From contig JAREIK010008193.1 in NCBI GenBank assembly GCA_029783825.1, positions 62,001 through 126,000 of the forward strand: a stretch of DNA of 64,000 bases, read 5' to 3'. The notes under the pieces are model-generated. The model was given only the letters and a program-made list of their open reading frames with translations, made no database searches and had not been told where the DNA came from. Position numbers and translations under genes: made by a program. The stretch comes from Sapria himalayana (Eukaryota > Streptophyta > Magnoliopsida > Malpighiales > Rafflesiaceae). This document shows positions 38,001 through 52,700 of this stretch, piece after piece. Numbering within the stretch: the first letter of the stretch is position 1; every line of letters starts with the position of its first letter.

Positions 38001-41000
38001 TTGAAGATAATTGTCTCCTAAAACAATAAGAGATATTTTGATATTCAATATAAAAATAAAGTTTAGAGTGATAATGATAATTACTTGTTATATATTTTGT
38101 ATGCATCATCTGCTCGAGGAAATCAGAGATGCATTTTCTTTTTTCGCTATCATTCACAATGATAGTCAGACAGCGAGATATGTAGCCTTTATTTTGTGTT
38201 TTATAAGTAGACGAAATATAAATGTAAATTATTTTTTTATGAGAGAAAAAATTCAAAATAAGATAATTATTACAATATATATTTAGGCAACAGAGTATCC
38301 AATAAAGGTAATGATAAATTTATGATTGTTTTGAAGAGATTCGAACTTATATTTTTTTCTTTCAAATTTGATGTGGTCTTGTACACATCATCTTGATGGT
38401 GAATGTTATAGTTTTCTTTATTATTGTTATTTTTTTGCATTTTTGATGAGAAGACAATTATATATGAGCAACTCTAATTATTTTTGTCTATTATATAAAT
38501 ATATTTGATGTATGAATTTTATGGAGTGTTATTTTTATGTATGTTTTTAGTATTTTTGTTCTAACAAAAAGAAACTCGAGTGAGAGAGAGACGGAAATTT
38601 GGAGTTGATTGTCTTTATCCTGAAAATAAATTTGAAGTAAAACAAAATATATACTGTTTGACTTACAAATCCAACAACAAAATGGCAAATAATTAGTTTT
38701 GTCATATTCTCTATTTGCATTGCCATGCAATGCTTTGAGAATATTTGTTAGAATTGTTCTAGGAGCTTTAATATTTATATTTATCCCACTAGTAATAAAG
38801 ACCAAGGGCATATTGCTAATCTTCAACAATGTATTGGTTTGTGTTAAGATATACATATTCAATTTCTCTTCTCTCACATGTTTTTTTGAACCATGAGCCT
38901 CTAGGTTAGCTTATGTTCACCTTGGCTATTCAAAAGTAGAGGTAAGTCTTCTCCCTTGATTCCATTTCAACTTCTCAATTTGATAACTTTTCACATGTTA
39001 ATGGAACAAGGACATGTCTTGGACAATTGGTGCCTGAACAGTTTTTTTTTTTTTTTTTGCTAGTTCTATCCATTTCCATTTTATTTTATTAATAACTTTA
39101 TCACTGGCTACTTGACTTTTTTCTTAAAGAACTATCAGGTGTGGTTTACTTTGTTCATAAGTAGTTCTTTTTCGCCATCAATGATATGGTTCGCAAAGGA
39201 GAAAATATAATCAAATCCATAATTTAGAATCGAATATATTTTTCCATTCTTGGATCTGAAAAATATATTATAAGCTATTTTTTTTCATTGATGATAGATG
39301 ATTCTTCCGGTTGCTGTCGAGGATGTTAAGCGCGAGGTCAAGATATTGCAGGAACTTTCTGGCCATGAGAATGTAGTTCATTTTCATAATGCATTCGAAG
39401 ATGATTTTTACGTGTATATAGTCATGGAGTGAGTTCCATTTTTATCTCTTTCTCCTACCTGGTTATGAATTCTCAATATATGATCAATTTAATTAGTTTC
39501 TTATATCTTGTATTGTTTAATATATTTTTTTTCTTTTTTCTATTGAACAGAAAATATTTTTAGCTCTCATTTTGTTCATATTTTGATATTCTTTATATGA
39601 TATTGTTTTGCTAATGGTCTCCTTATCATTTGTATCATTTAGGTTGTGCAAGGGTGGTGAACTATTGGACCGTATATTGTCAAAGTACGAACTCAATGCC
39701 TCTGGAAAGTTGTTTATTATGCACTATAATCCATTTGATCTAATTGAATGTTTTATATTGAGTAAGATTTATGATCACAGCCAGTGCTCACTGTTGAATA
39801 TCGATGAGTATCTATCAATGGCATCTCTTGCTAGTTTTGCATTTTATGGTTGTCTTGGACATGTTCTACTTTATAGTTGCAAACAAAATGTTTTGCTTCT
39901 CCATCTTGTTGTGGCTTTAATTTATGTTGTATTTGAACAATTCTATTGTTTACTGCAGATAATATTAGCTGCATCATGTGTAAAGTTGTCTGTCATGGTC
40001 CTTTCTCCTCCCCATTCAAACATGATTTACATGTTTATTAAGATTGTTAGCTTTATTTTATCATTGTACTTCGTATTTTTTTATATTTAAGTTATTGGTG
40101 TTCATGCTTATTGAATATTATTTATATGTTAGTCTTTTTTTTTATTAGGGTAGTTCCGTAGTGGTTTGTTAATAAAAAAATTTATTTTATATTATTTAAT
40201 GCTGAATTAATGTATTTTTTCAATCCAATTTTCACATGTTTTTTTTGTTATGATTTATAATTTGTATCTTTTTTGTTTCTATTGTATTATGGATGTGAGC
40301 ACCCAGCGTATAGGTTGCCCTAATCCAATGAGTTCACTTTATATGAACATCTCATATACTCTCTTTTTATTGAGTTTCTATTGATGTTTTTTGATTTTTT
40401 GTGGTTTAATTTTTATATGGTATCAAAGCCAAAATTCTTTGAAGTGTAAACCCTAGAGTTCATAGAGAAATAAAAAGCACATGCATTATAATAGCACAAT
40501 ACATGTGTGTGTGCTCCTTATTGAAGAAGAGAGCACACAAAACACCAAAATTTAAGTACTTTGTGCATGCCAAATAGAAGATGTGCAAGACATGATTGTC
40601 TGCCCCCCATTTTGTTTTTTACTCAGTTGCATGCACACCGAATGAGACATACATAGATTTAGAGGTGTGCTAAACCCTCTGATCGTATCATTAAATATGA
40701 TACTATTTTGCTTAGTTCTTTGTTACTTTTATATGTTATACTTATATATGATTGTCATATTAATTTATTTTCTTTGAGTTGTATTTCAAATAACTTAACT
40801 TTAATTTTATTGATATTTATTTGTATGACTCAAAGAATCTGAAGAAGATTTTATTTGTGATTGAATACAATAGATTGTATGTTTTATTTTTGATGACAAT
40901 GTCTCATTCTAGATGTTAGAGTATTTTGAAATCATTACTTATATATTTTTAGCTTGATTATTTATTACTAGCCAAGTTGAAACTATTTTATCTCAGTCTT

Positions 41001-43488
41001 AAGATTATTTATATCCTTGAATGTGCGATATCTCATTTAGGTAGAGGTGTCAAACAGGCTGGGTGGCCCAGACATGACCTGTGGCCCAACCCGGTTCATT
41101 AGTGTCTTTTTTAGTATGATATAGTCTAGAATTGTGCCTCGTACCGGGTTGGGTTGCCCCTTGGCACAGTTTGTGCCATGCTGGATCGGCATGAGTCATG
41201 CCTTGTACTGGGCTAGACATGACATGTGTGCCTGGCTCAGTGGTACGGTAAACTAGCTTGGGTGACTGCCTGATGGGGTCTCTGTTGGGCAGTCACCTGG
41301 GCAATCAAATTTCTAGTTTTTTAAAAAATTCAACTACCTTTTTATGCAATGGCCAATTGTAATTGGCTGGCTGCGTAAGCTGGTCGTCCATTGCATTTTT
41401 ATGCAATGGGTTTCTTTCTCCTTTCGTATGTAGTGGTGCAGCCGTTCACCTTTGGAGCTTGGCATGGTCCGGCATGGTTATGCATCCGGCCATGCCACCG
41501 CACTGTGCTAGGCCGATAGATTGAGCCACTGTGTCGTGTCTGGCATGATATGAGAATTTTATCGTGTCTTAAAAAAATAAGTCCTACCAATATGACATAA
41601 CCCGTTCGACATCTCTATATTTAAGAAGTTTATGGTTTATTAGAGCTTTCTATGCTATATATTAGTTTAGTTTGAGTAAGAACTTATTCAATTTTATATA
41701 CTCATACATATGAGGATCAAGTAGATATGCGACAAGAGAGTAATTTATGTATCTAATTAGTTTTGTTGATGTTTGCTTGAGTTATATATGAATATATCTT
41801 TTTTGTGATATATTAAAAGTTTTTTCTATTTTATATATTTTTCACAAAATGATAAAAATTTAATTTGATAAAAATATTAAAAAATTAAAAAAAAATAATC
41901 TTTTAGAATATATGTTAAACCAATTTAGTACAAACTATATGTATCATGAGATTATACATTATACTTTATGTGCTGACATATCCCAACAAAGTGTGGTTGT
42001 TGAAAAGAAGAATTAATATCCGATTCTCGAACACTTCTATTTTAAACAAATATTCTCAAATATTCTTAGTGAGATATGGTTTTAATCATAATTTATTTTA
42101 TCAATCTTTTATGTTATTTTTTTATCATATACTCTTTTAGATCTTATATCTCAAAGAGATATTATTTAGTTTGTTTCTAATAGTTTTTTACATGTACTTA
42201 TTTTGTCGTCAATTGCTCTTCAAGATGAGTGAAGTTAGCATCTATGGTTTGAAGATATGCTTTTCTTAGATATTTTAATACTTAAAGAGAATACGTGTAT
42301 TTATTATTGGGGACTAATATGATTTTAGTGAATATGAATATTATTATTTTTTGATTAGAATTTTTTTTAAATGAGCCTAGAAAGATTGAATCTTGATGTT
42401 GTACATAATCCAGTATTTTTTTTTTTGCTTATTCATAGAGTTGCCTGTATCACCAATTAGTATTGAGAGTCATCCATTGGTTATATCTTAACATATTGAT
42501 ACTCAATATGATATTTATCACATAATATCATCATACTTATCACTAAATTTAGGTTATATCGAGTCTAGAAAGAGTGAAGTTTATCAATTAAGGAGACCTC
42601 ATTTAGACTCAAATGAAATAGTGATTCATGAATTTTTATATATACATACTCATATTGAATAGGTAACTAAGAGATTTGACCACCCAACACTTAGAATCTA
42701 TATTAGGAGAGAGAGGTACCCAATATTTTCAGACTAGAGACGAGTCTATCATTGAGCTAGATGATTTTGTAGTCAGCTCATTTGATCTTGATTTTTCAAT
42801 CGTTCTGATCTTGAGAATTAATATCTAGTTATAAGAAATGATAAATTAGAATCACCTAACTCAAGTATACATTCGTTCATAATTCTACTCAAAAGATATT
42901 CAGAGACTTAGTTTCCCACTCATAATATATGAAGTTTTAGTCTATCCATGAAGATATTAAGGTTGTGAGACTTATTAATCTCAATCTAATGGTGTACACT
43001 AGTGGATATATCAACAACAGTTCCTAGCATAGTTATATTTAATATGTCGATTGATCTAGTTCAAAGTATTAACTTGATATTTTTATTTACTGCACAAAAG
43101 CAATTAATAATGTATTTTACCTAGTATACTCTTTCAAATATAATTTATTATTGTCATTTTGATATTATATATTATTTATTTTTTTCTTTTATCATATTGA
43201 TTTTTTTTGGAGATTACAAATATGTATACACTTGTTTGATAAGGGTTTTAAGTTTTATTTTTTTATTTTTATTTATTTATTAAGTCTATTTTTTCTTTAC
43301 TTAGATATCAGCATCCAATATGTGAATTGTCTTAACTTTAGCCATATTTATATGATTTATTGTCCTATTTTTTCTGGTGAATTAATATTTTCTTTTTTTC
43401 TCTAATAACATATAGAATCTTAGCTCCCATTGTTTTTCTCAAATTTAGTGTACGAGATATTCATGTACTAGTTGTGAGAAGCATGAAT

Positions 43489-43542
<54 letters not shown>

Positions 43543-46500
43543 GCATTGTATATGTACCTAGGATATAATAATGCTCCTTCCACTTATTCATGTATTTATT
43601 TTTTTGTTTTATTTATTTATTTACTTATATTTAACAGAATTTGTTGTTTATTTTTTGTATTCATTTTAACGGAAAGTCCATCTCTATGTACACTTGATTT
43701 CAGGAAAGACAGTCGCTATTCTGAGAAAGATGCAGCTGTGGTTGTCCGGCAGATGCTGAAAGTTGTAGCTGAATGCCATTTGCATGGCTTGGTGCACCGT
43801 GATTTGAAGCCAGAGGTACATTGAGTTCTGTGGCTATATTCTTGGAAATGTAATGTTTCTGTTTGTCAGTATGGATGGATGCCCTAATGATGAATCATTA
43901 TGCTTTTCTCAAGAATTTTCTTTTTAAGTCAAAAAAGGAAGACTCACCTTTAAAAGCAACAGATTTTGGGTTGTCTGACTTCATAAAACCTGGTGAGTAG
44001 AATTTCCAGCATGGCTTTTGTTGTAGTTGATACATTTATTCAAATCAAAAATTACCATTGTTGATGCCATTAATGTAGTGATCTTTAAATTTTTCAAGGA
44101 ATGATAAAATGATAGTGTTGTGTGGTATGATTTATCAGTATTGTATTATATTTTCATTGTACATTGAGCTTCAATGAGTTTTTTTCTCTACCTTTGTGTT
44201 TTTTGTACCATTTTTATACTTGAATTAAATTTATTATTTTCTTTAATCTGAAATAATTTAATATGATATCAAAACATAGTAAAAGGCACCAATTTCATGT
44301 GCCCTAATTGTTGTTGATTTAGGTAGAGGAAGGAGAGAGAGAGAGAAATGAAAAAAAAGAAAAGAAAAAAAAAACCTTTTTTATTAAACTAAAAAATCAA
44401 AATACAACCACATATATGCCTTGGAATGGTCTACACACCAGATGTACTCAAACAATATAATAATGAAAAAAGTAAATAAATAAACAAAAAAAGAAATAAA
44501 CCCACATGCTACACTCAACTCTAACACTCTTCAAGTAGGTATGTATGGGTCACAAACAATATAAGACTTCAAGTAGTTAGAAGAGAGGAAAGAAACTTAT
44601 CTTCTTCTAAGAGTTTTTGTAAAGATATCTGTAATATACTCGCTAGTAAATACACATGCATTTACTATAGAATCATTAATCTTCTCATGTATTAATGTGC
44701 AATCAACTTTAACATATTTCATCCGTTCATGGAATAACGAGTTGATAACAATGTGACGAGCTGCCTGAATATCATAGTAAATGGTCATCATTTTCTAAAC
44801 TAATAGGAACTTCTTCAATAAGTGATAGTTTTACTGAAGTTCATATATAATTAATATCATAACTATAACTATAATTTGAATAATTTATTAGAGCTTATAA
44901 GTGACAGATTCATTAGAGATATACACTATATTTGAAAATAATAATTTGTCTTTTACTTTTTCAGGAGATAAGATTGTCTTTAAAAAAATATAATCCCTAT
45001 CCTGATCTATTTTTTGTAATTACTAGCTCTAACTATACTGATAATATGTGTATTCTTCTACCTGGCTCTACTCGTGTTTTCTTAAAAAAATCTCACATTC
45101 TAAAGTTTTCTTTACATATATGAGAATCATGATGTCAATGTTCATATGAGTATGTTTGGGAGAATCTGAGAAGTTATTAATTATACTGATAATATATGTA
45201 TTATCTAGTTTGGTCACTGTTAGATAATTCAATTTTTTATGATTCTTATATATCTAATAAAATTAATTGAGAGATTGATACTCGTGAACAAGCCTATACC
45301 TAATCAATTAGTGAATTAATAAATATATATCATTTCATATTAATATCAAACAAAATATCCAAAAGATATCTCCTATAAGAAAACTCATATTTCTTGAATA
45401 TTCGATCTTAATACTCAAAAAATATCTAAGATGCACTAAGTCTTTCATATGAAACTCAGTTTGTAAGAATAAATTTAGTTCTTAGGTCGTTATGTGTCAT
45501 TGTCTTACATAGTCTTAGAATTTTTTGAATGAATCAAATGTAATGAGTCCCTCCTAACACTCTCATGTTCTGATGTGTATTATGGAATATTTAGTGTGTT
45601 TTTATAATTGACACGTCTCACAGTTAATACAAGTTATCTCATTGATGCTCAATTCTAGAATTTTTAGTTTATCCAATAATGTATGTTAATATTGACAGTG
45701 TATAATTAATAGATCAATAATAATGAAGCACTTAGAGGAGCTCCTGTAGGTGGAGAAAAATCGATATAATTAATGTTGCTCATATCTCAGGAATTTTATT
45801 CATATGGTATATCAATTTTGCCCAAAAATATCAAAAAAGAAAAGATAAAGTTATACTTTAGTTGAAAATAAATTATAATAAATTTCTGATACAGAGTGAA
45901 TATATGTCAAAAAAAAGGTGTAACATTGATATTTCTATGTTTCATGACTTGTATAATAGTGATTTTTAGTTATAATTATATCAAATTCTAGATTATATAA
46001 AGACAATAAAGAAAGTATGATAACCTATGACATGAGTATTGAATCTTAAATTTATAGCCAATAGTTCATATTAAAATGATGAAAAGAATAAATGGTAGAT
46101 ATAGAAGTGTTTAGGTTGGAGCTAATTATGCCAAAGGAAAAAAGTCTGAAGTAATTCTCTTGGGTAAACATAACAAGACTATTAGATATACTCATAGAAA
46201 ATCCACTATGAGTAGATTAAATAGCTTGTTATGCAGCCTATGAATTTTGAAATATTTTTTATAGCTCATTATATAACATTCACACATCTTACGAGTGTGC
46301 CCAAACTTTACAAAAAGAATGTCATAACTAGATTTCTCCCTCTCAAAACAACTCTATAAGTTTTCTCATTGTCATTGCATGTCGATGTTATTTTAATGAT
46401 TTAATTGATTATACTAATTCCTCTTAATATGGGTGTAGTTGTTGACACCTGAATCTCTATTTAGTAAATCTCTAAGAGGATAATAAACATATTCTCTCCA

Positions 46501-49500
46501 ATAATCTTGGTCTGCAAAATAATATGTTTATCTCCTTATACATGTATGCACAAATTATCATAAATTTGATTACCATAATTTCTAAATGTATTTTGATTTG
46601 TTTTCATATGTATCATCCTAATAATTTACTATTACAATTATGTTCAAGTCATATAATAAGTCGTTTCATCTTGATCAGTTAGTTTTTATGCTAACTGTTG
46701 AGTAATACTGTCATGCAAGTGAAACATCTTTGATGAATAAATTACTGTAACAAAATTTCAAACTTTATTATATATTTTATAAGAATCAAATATATTGGAC
46801 ACACTCTGGTCAATAGATTGTCAGAGATATACTAATAACTATACATCAATCACAATCTACTTATTAGTTTTGGACTGTGGTGATTCCTCTAACAGATGTA
46901 TCATGTATACATAGTTCAAAAACTAAATCCTAATTTATATAGCTCATTGAAATACATGTTTGCATTTAATTTATACTGGTTTATCTCAGTGGTCTTACAC
47001 TAATTTTAATTATTATTTTCTCCCAATAAAAGACTCAGATAACTTTCTGAAACATCAAATATATAACAACATAATAAACCATACACTATGATGCCAAGGT
47101 TTAAAAATTAGTATCGGGTTTTGTATCAATTATGTATTGGTACTGCCAAATGAGTCATCATGGTTGTTGTCGTGGGGATCACCAAAACTTTGCTGAACCA
47201 TCGCAAATTGATTTTCACATGTCTGATGGTCACAATCACTCAACTGTGTACAATAAAACTCCCAAAAATCTTTCCTTTTCTCAACATAGCATGTTGGTGC
47301 CATCATTATTTGTGCCAAATGTTGATACATTGTTGTCGATATTGGCTGTAGGTGCCCCATCACACTAAGCATTGTGCATCATCCTTAGTTCATCTCTAAA
47401 TGCTTTGAGACCATGTTCTATGCGCAATCGTTGGTATCCTTTAGGGTTTATGTGCGAATTAGGGAGAGAGGAATGAGGAGAGAGAGAGAAGAGAAAAAAA
47501 AATCTTTTTCATTAAAGTGGCAAAAATTAAAATACAATTATATATATTGGGTTAGCCCACTTGTTGGGTGTTCCTAAACAATATAATAATAAAAAATAAA
47601 CAAACAAACAAAAAAAATAAATTTACTCACTAAAATTAATTTTAATAGATGCTTAAACTAATGTTAAAATATTCGAAGTTCTTGGTTATGATTATATTGA
47701 TCCTAATACTTTATTTTTTTTAATATTTTAATACTTTATTTTAATTGAATTGTATTGTCAAACAACTTAATTATAATATAATGTTGTATTGCAGAATAAA
47801 AAGACTTTGATAATTGCTTGTTCTTTCTAGGTTATTAATCTTTTACGTGTTCATTTTTAACTTGGTCATTCATATTTAACTTAATTGAAAATTTTGAATC
47901 CTAATATAAAAAATAGTTTTAAATTAGAGTGTGATGCTTACCAAATAAAAAAAAATATTAGAACTTTCTATCTTACTAGTCAGAGTAATGTGATTAAAGA
48001 CTTGTTCATTCTGATTCATTTAGATATTTGGAGACCTAGTAGATTTAGACCTGAGATGACTTGTCATATTCTATCATTTTTATTAATGATTATGCTCAAT
48101 ATATATGATTTTTTTATATGTTTGTTCCTAATTTTTTTTCAGCTACTTTATAAAGTAATTTAAAAAAATAATATCTAAAAAATCATCCGTACATCCAACA
48201 ACGTATAATACAATGTCACTATAACATAAAGCTGAAAATCTTAATTTGTACATGAACAACCAAACTAATAGATGTAACCCACATGTTTGGTGCTCCCAAT
48301 AATATTGTAATATAATATCCAGTGCACTAAGCATGAATGAAAGGGAAGTAAGTTGAAACATTTTTAATACCTTAGTAAATATTTTTGTTAGCTAGTTTGA
48401 CTTGTGAATATAAAATATAATTGATGTGAATTGAGCACTCAAAATAGAAATTCAACATACAACCTCCTTGGGAAGGCTGTGAAGATTTCTTTGTCCAACA
48501 AGAGGTAATACTTGAGAGGAACATTATTATGTTATTTCGAAGAATTCTTGATTTGAATTTGGGAATTAGAGGTGAATGAGATGAGAAAATTGGAAATTTG
48601 GATAGGGTGGTGTTTCACAATCCCACTGTGGCATCCACTAGGACGTATTCCAAATATGAGATGGGTTGTTTTGGAGAAAAAGAAAAGGTGGATTTCACAC
48701 TCCAATCCTTATAATATAAAAATAAGAAATTTAAATAACAGAAAATTCTTATATAAGTTCTTAAAATGATTATAAATAATTTGTATTTTAATTAATATAA
48801 TATTTCGTAATTAGAAAATAATTATATTGGAGTAGCTTTAATCTACGTAATAGCAGCTCTAATGCTAGTATAACATCAAAAAGAATGGTTAAAAAATCAA
48901 AAAAAAAAAGTCAAAATGAAAAGTCAAAAAATAAAAATAAAAATGGTGTAATAACATTGTAAGGTTTTTAATCCTAAGATTACTTGTGCACTCCTGAATA
49001 TAGCATGATATGTCATCTAGAATCAGCTAACCCTTTAATAATGATGATTATGCTTTTTTGAATTTCAATAGAGCATAAGCATGTGTGATCTAGTCCAAGC
49101 ATATTGAGTCAATCTATTTAGTATTTACTCTTTCTTCAAAAGGATTTATTCTCTAATTCTATAGGTTAACTGATTTAGAAATTTTGCTCTATACACAATT
49201 TAAACAAACTATCTTGTACAAAAATAAATATAAGGGTTGATATGCGTATAATATATTTTGACTGCAATTGGTAGTTGGGCCATGATGTGATTAAATGTGC
49301 CTATATTCGAGGGAAGTATATCTTGAGTTAAATACTTATTAAACAGTCTCTCAAATTTATGAGATTAAAGTTGTCGAGATATTAATTACCTGCTAAGCGA
49401 GAGTCTTGTTTATTGGATAGAATTTTTTCTATATATTTTGACCATTATCAACTTCATAAAAATATTTATTTTCTTTGTTTTATCTCTTTTTTTTTATTCT

Positions 49501-49601
49501 TACATACTATTTTTTTATCTTTTGCCTCTTTAATATTTTGTTTTCGTTTTTAATATTTTTTTCTTTTTTTATCAATTTCTTTCTTTTCATCATTTTTGAC
49601 C

Positions 49602-49642
<41 letters not shown>

Positions 49643-49673
49643 CAACTTTTTTCTTTTTAATTTACATATTTTT

Positions 49674-49715
<42 letters not shown>

Positions 49716-52700
49716 TTTTCTTTTTCATTTTTTTTATTTTTGATCAACTTTTATCTTTTTAATATATATATTTTTTGTTCATTTCTTTTTTCTAATTTAT
49801 CCAAGCGCTCATTGGTTTTTCTCTAAATTGCTACATCTTCACGGATAATGAAAAGCTCAACTTATTTTGCATAGATATATGTGATGACTTCGCCAAATTG
49901 CATAGAGATATCAAATTTCATGCTGATCTCTTCTGATTGCAAAATGATGTGAATCATGCATCAAAAATACAAATTCAATGGACAACTTTCTTGGGGAAGT
50001 TGGGAAGATTCCTCCATTCACCAATAAGCAACATTTTGAATAAAACTGACTATTGGAGTTCTATCTCAAAGTTTCTGATTTGAATTCAGAAATTGGAGGT
50101 GAATGGGATGAGATAATTGGAAATTTGGAAGGGGGTGGGTTTTCACAATCCCACTGTGGCATGCATCTGGGCGGACATCGAATTAGAGCTGGGGAGTTTC
50201 GAAAGAAAAAAATAGGGGCACTTTCACTCTTCTATCATTATAATTAGAGGGTAATAAAGTTAAATAACAAAAAAAAATATTTAAGTTCTTAAAATGATCA
50301 CAAAGAAGTTTCATTTATTATATTTGAATAGTTTTAATTTGTGTAATATAAAGTCAAAAAAAAATTTTTAGAAGTGGTGAAATAATATTAGAATAATCAT
50401 TACTCTAAGATTGCTTGGAATATTTTTGTAAATAGTTTGCCATATTATCCAAAATCATTTAATGCTTTAGTGATATTGATTTGGTCTTTTTAAACTCGAG
50501 TAAGGCCTAACATGGGTGATACAACCCATGCTTATTGGATTATTTCATTTAATATTTACTTTTTATTTGACCCAACAATTATAAGTAATTATTTTGTTAG
50601 ATGTTGTCTCTTGATGCTCATCAATAGTAATGATAACATCTTGAATTTTCTTGATGGTAAATGAATCAATTTTATGTGTTTTGCCTGTTCGTGAAATATT
50701 TGATTGAAAAATAAATATTTTTTTTGTATGTAGAGGTGAAAAATGACTCATGTCGAGCTGTCATGACCTTTTTTTAGGCTGAGCTAGGTCTCTAATTGGG
50801 TATATGTATATCTATGGTTTTTGTATGAAACTGCACAACATGGAGCTCTCCTATATGTCTGGGAATCCAAAGAATTGCATTCATATATATTTATCTTAAA
50901 ATCTAAAAAATAATTAATTATACTAACAGAATCAATAATATCTAGTTTGATTACTATTAGATAGTTTAAATTTTTTATAATTCTCGTATATATAGTTAAA
51001 TCAAATGAAATGTTAGTACTCGTTGAGAAGTTTACGCTTGGATCAAGTGATGAGTTTGATATTTATTCAATATTATCACCTGAATATATATTCTTATTGC
51101 TCAGAAAGTGCTTAAGATATCCTAAATTTTTTGTTTGAATCTTAATTTGTAAATATAATTTTAGTTGAGATATACTTAGTTTTACTTTTGGAAGTCGAAG
51201 ATGTTGTGTCTGATAAATCTCGAACCTGAGACCTATGATCTATCACTCTTAGATGAAAAAGTTTGTCATCACATCAAGGTCTGACCTTGAACATGTATGC
51301 AATACAAAGCTTTCTCAGCTATTTAAATATCTTAATATTATTCTCGAACAAACATATTTACTGTGGAAATCTTATGAGATATAATCTATTAATATTTGTG
51401 TAATCGCACACAAACATCATATGTATTATTAATATTACATATTATCTCTTAGATTCATACTAGTAAACATAAGAATAATCTAACATATATTTCTTAAGGT
51501 CAAAAATAGTAAATATTGAATAAATTTACTGACTCTTGCTCTATGATAATATTTCAGGCCATAAAGAGTCTCTTCATCATTTAAACAACATGCATGTACT
51601 CATTGGAATAAAATTTGATGACTGCTATATAAATATCTTTTTGTCAAGATTAACATGGAAAAATATGTTCTGCATGTCCAATAGATATATAGTCCGTATA
51701 AATCTCCTAGGTATCAACCTAGTTTTAAGGTGATCAATTTTCTCTTTAGTTCTAGTTTTGACAGTGTACGATTACTTATATCACTTCACTAGTTTATCTA
51801 TGAGTTTTAGAATAAGATCTCATGTATGATTGAAATTGATTGTACTTAATTCGTCTAACTTAGTCTATCATCATTTTGGATGACTAAATACCTTAAAAAA
51901 TATATTGAGAGATTTTGTAGCTATTAAGAGAGGAAATAAAACTAAATTATATAGTACTAAAATAAGTGTAAGAGAATACATGTGCTAATAAAAATCACAT
52001 ATCAGATTGCTCTTGTAGAGATATTGTCTCCATCATTTGTCAATCATTCAATTGAAGACCTTTTCTTTTACATTTTTGTGCATGATGGCTGCTTAATTTT
52101 TGGAATACGAGTGCCCAAATGTCAATGGCAAGCTGGAATTTTTTCTCCAGTTAAGTCTGCAATTGTTTCTCTTGATGAAATGTGGGCTTAACGGCGAGCT
52201 GACTGTAAATGTTATGTATTGTCATGCAAGATATAATTTTTTTCTCCAGTTAAGTCTGCAATTGAGGATGCAGTTTAAGGAAATTTTTTTTTTTATGAAA
52301 AAATTCCAATTAACCGCAAGCTGGAATTTTTTTCTCCAGTTAAGTCTGCAGTTGTTTCTCTAGATGAAAATGTGGACTTAATGTCGAGCTGACTGTACAA
52401 CAATGATGTCAACGGCAACAGTTTGTCCAGGTTATGCAGTATGTAATAGTTATGAATTCTCATGCAAAATAGTGTGTGCAGGTGTAGGCATGTGCAACTG
52501 GACTTGCATTGAGATGTGTGCACCAATAGGTGTGAAGTATGTGCAACCGTGGAGCAATGTGTGTGCAATGTGGTGTTACTGTGTGTGCGACAGAAGGTGA
52601 ATAACATGTGCAATGTGGTAAATTGGTAATGGTGCAGTGTAGTGAACAATATAGTACTGTGTGCAGTGTTGTGAGAAGTGTGGTGCATGCAGCAATGGTG

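Larger units (their letters stand above)
20006..39297 (+). other. CDPK intron 1, 19.3 kb
   Basis: Bounded by GT at 20006 and AG at 39296-39297. It contains SINE-like copies, a gypsy gag remnant, several copia 3' halves, two hAT-like MITEs and tandem duplications, described separately. No other host gene was recognised within it. Confidence 0.85.
39685..43703 (+). other. CDPK intron 3, 4.0 kb
   Basis: Canonical GT and AG ends. Contains an LTR with primer-binding site (40246-40430), a hAT-like MITE (41042-41617), a copia hinge remnant (42530-43000) and a TA microsatellite (43503-43539). No other gene was recognised, including in the stretches 41618-42530 and 43000-43480. Confidence 0.85.

Noticed and set aside
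39608..40090. 160-codon frame including the kinase GGELLDRIL motif
   Set aside because: Only 14 codons belong to exon 3; the rest is intron read-through, and the continuation of the kinase is at 43704.
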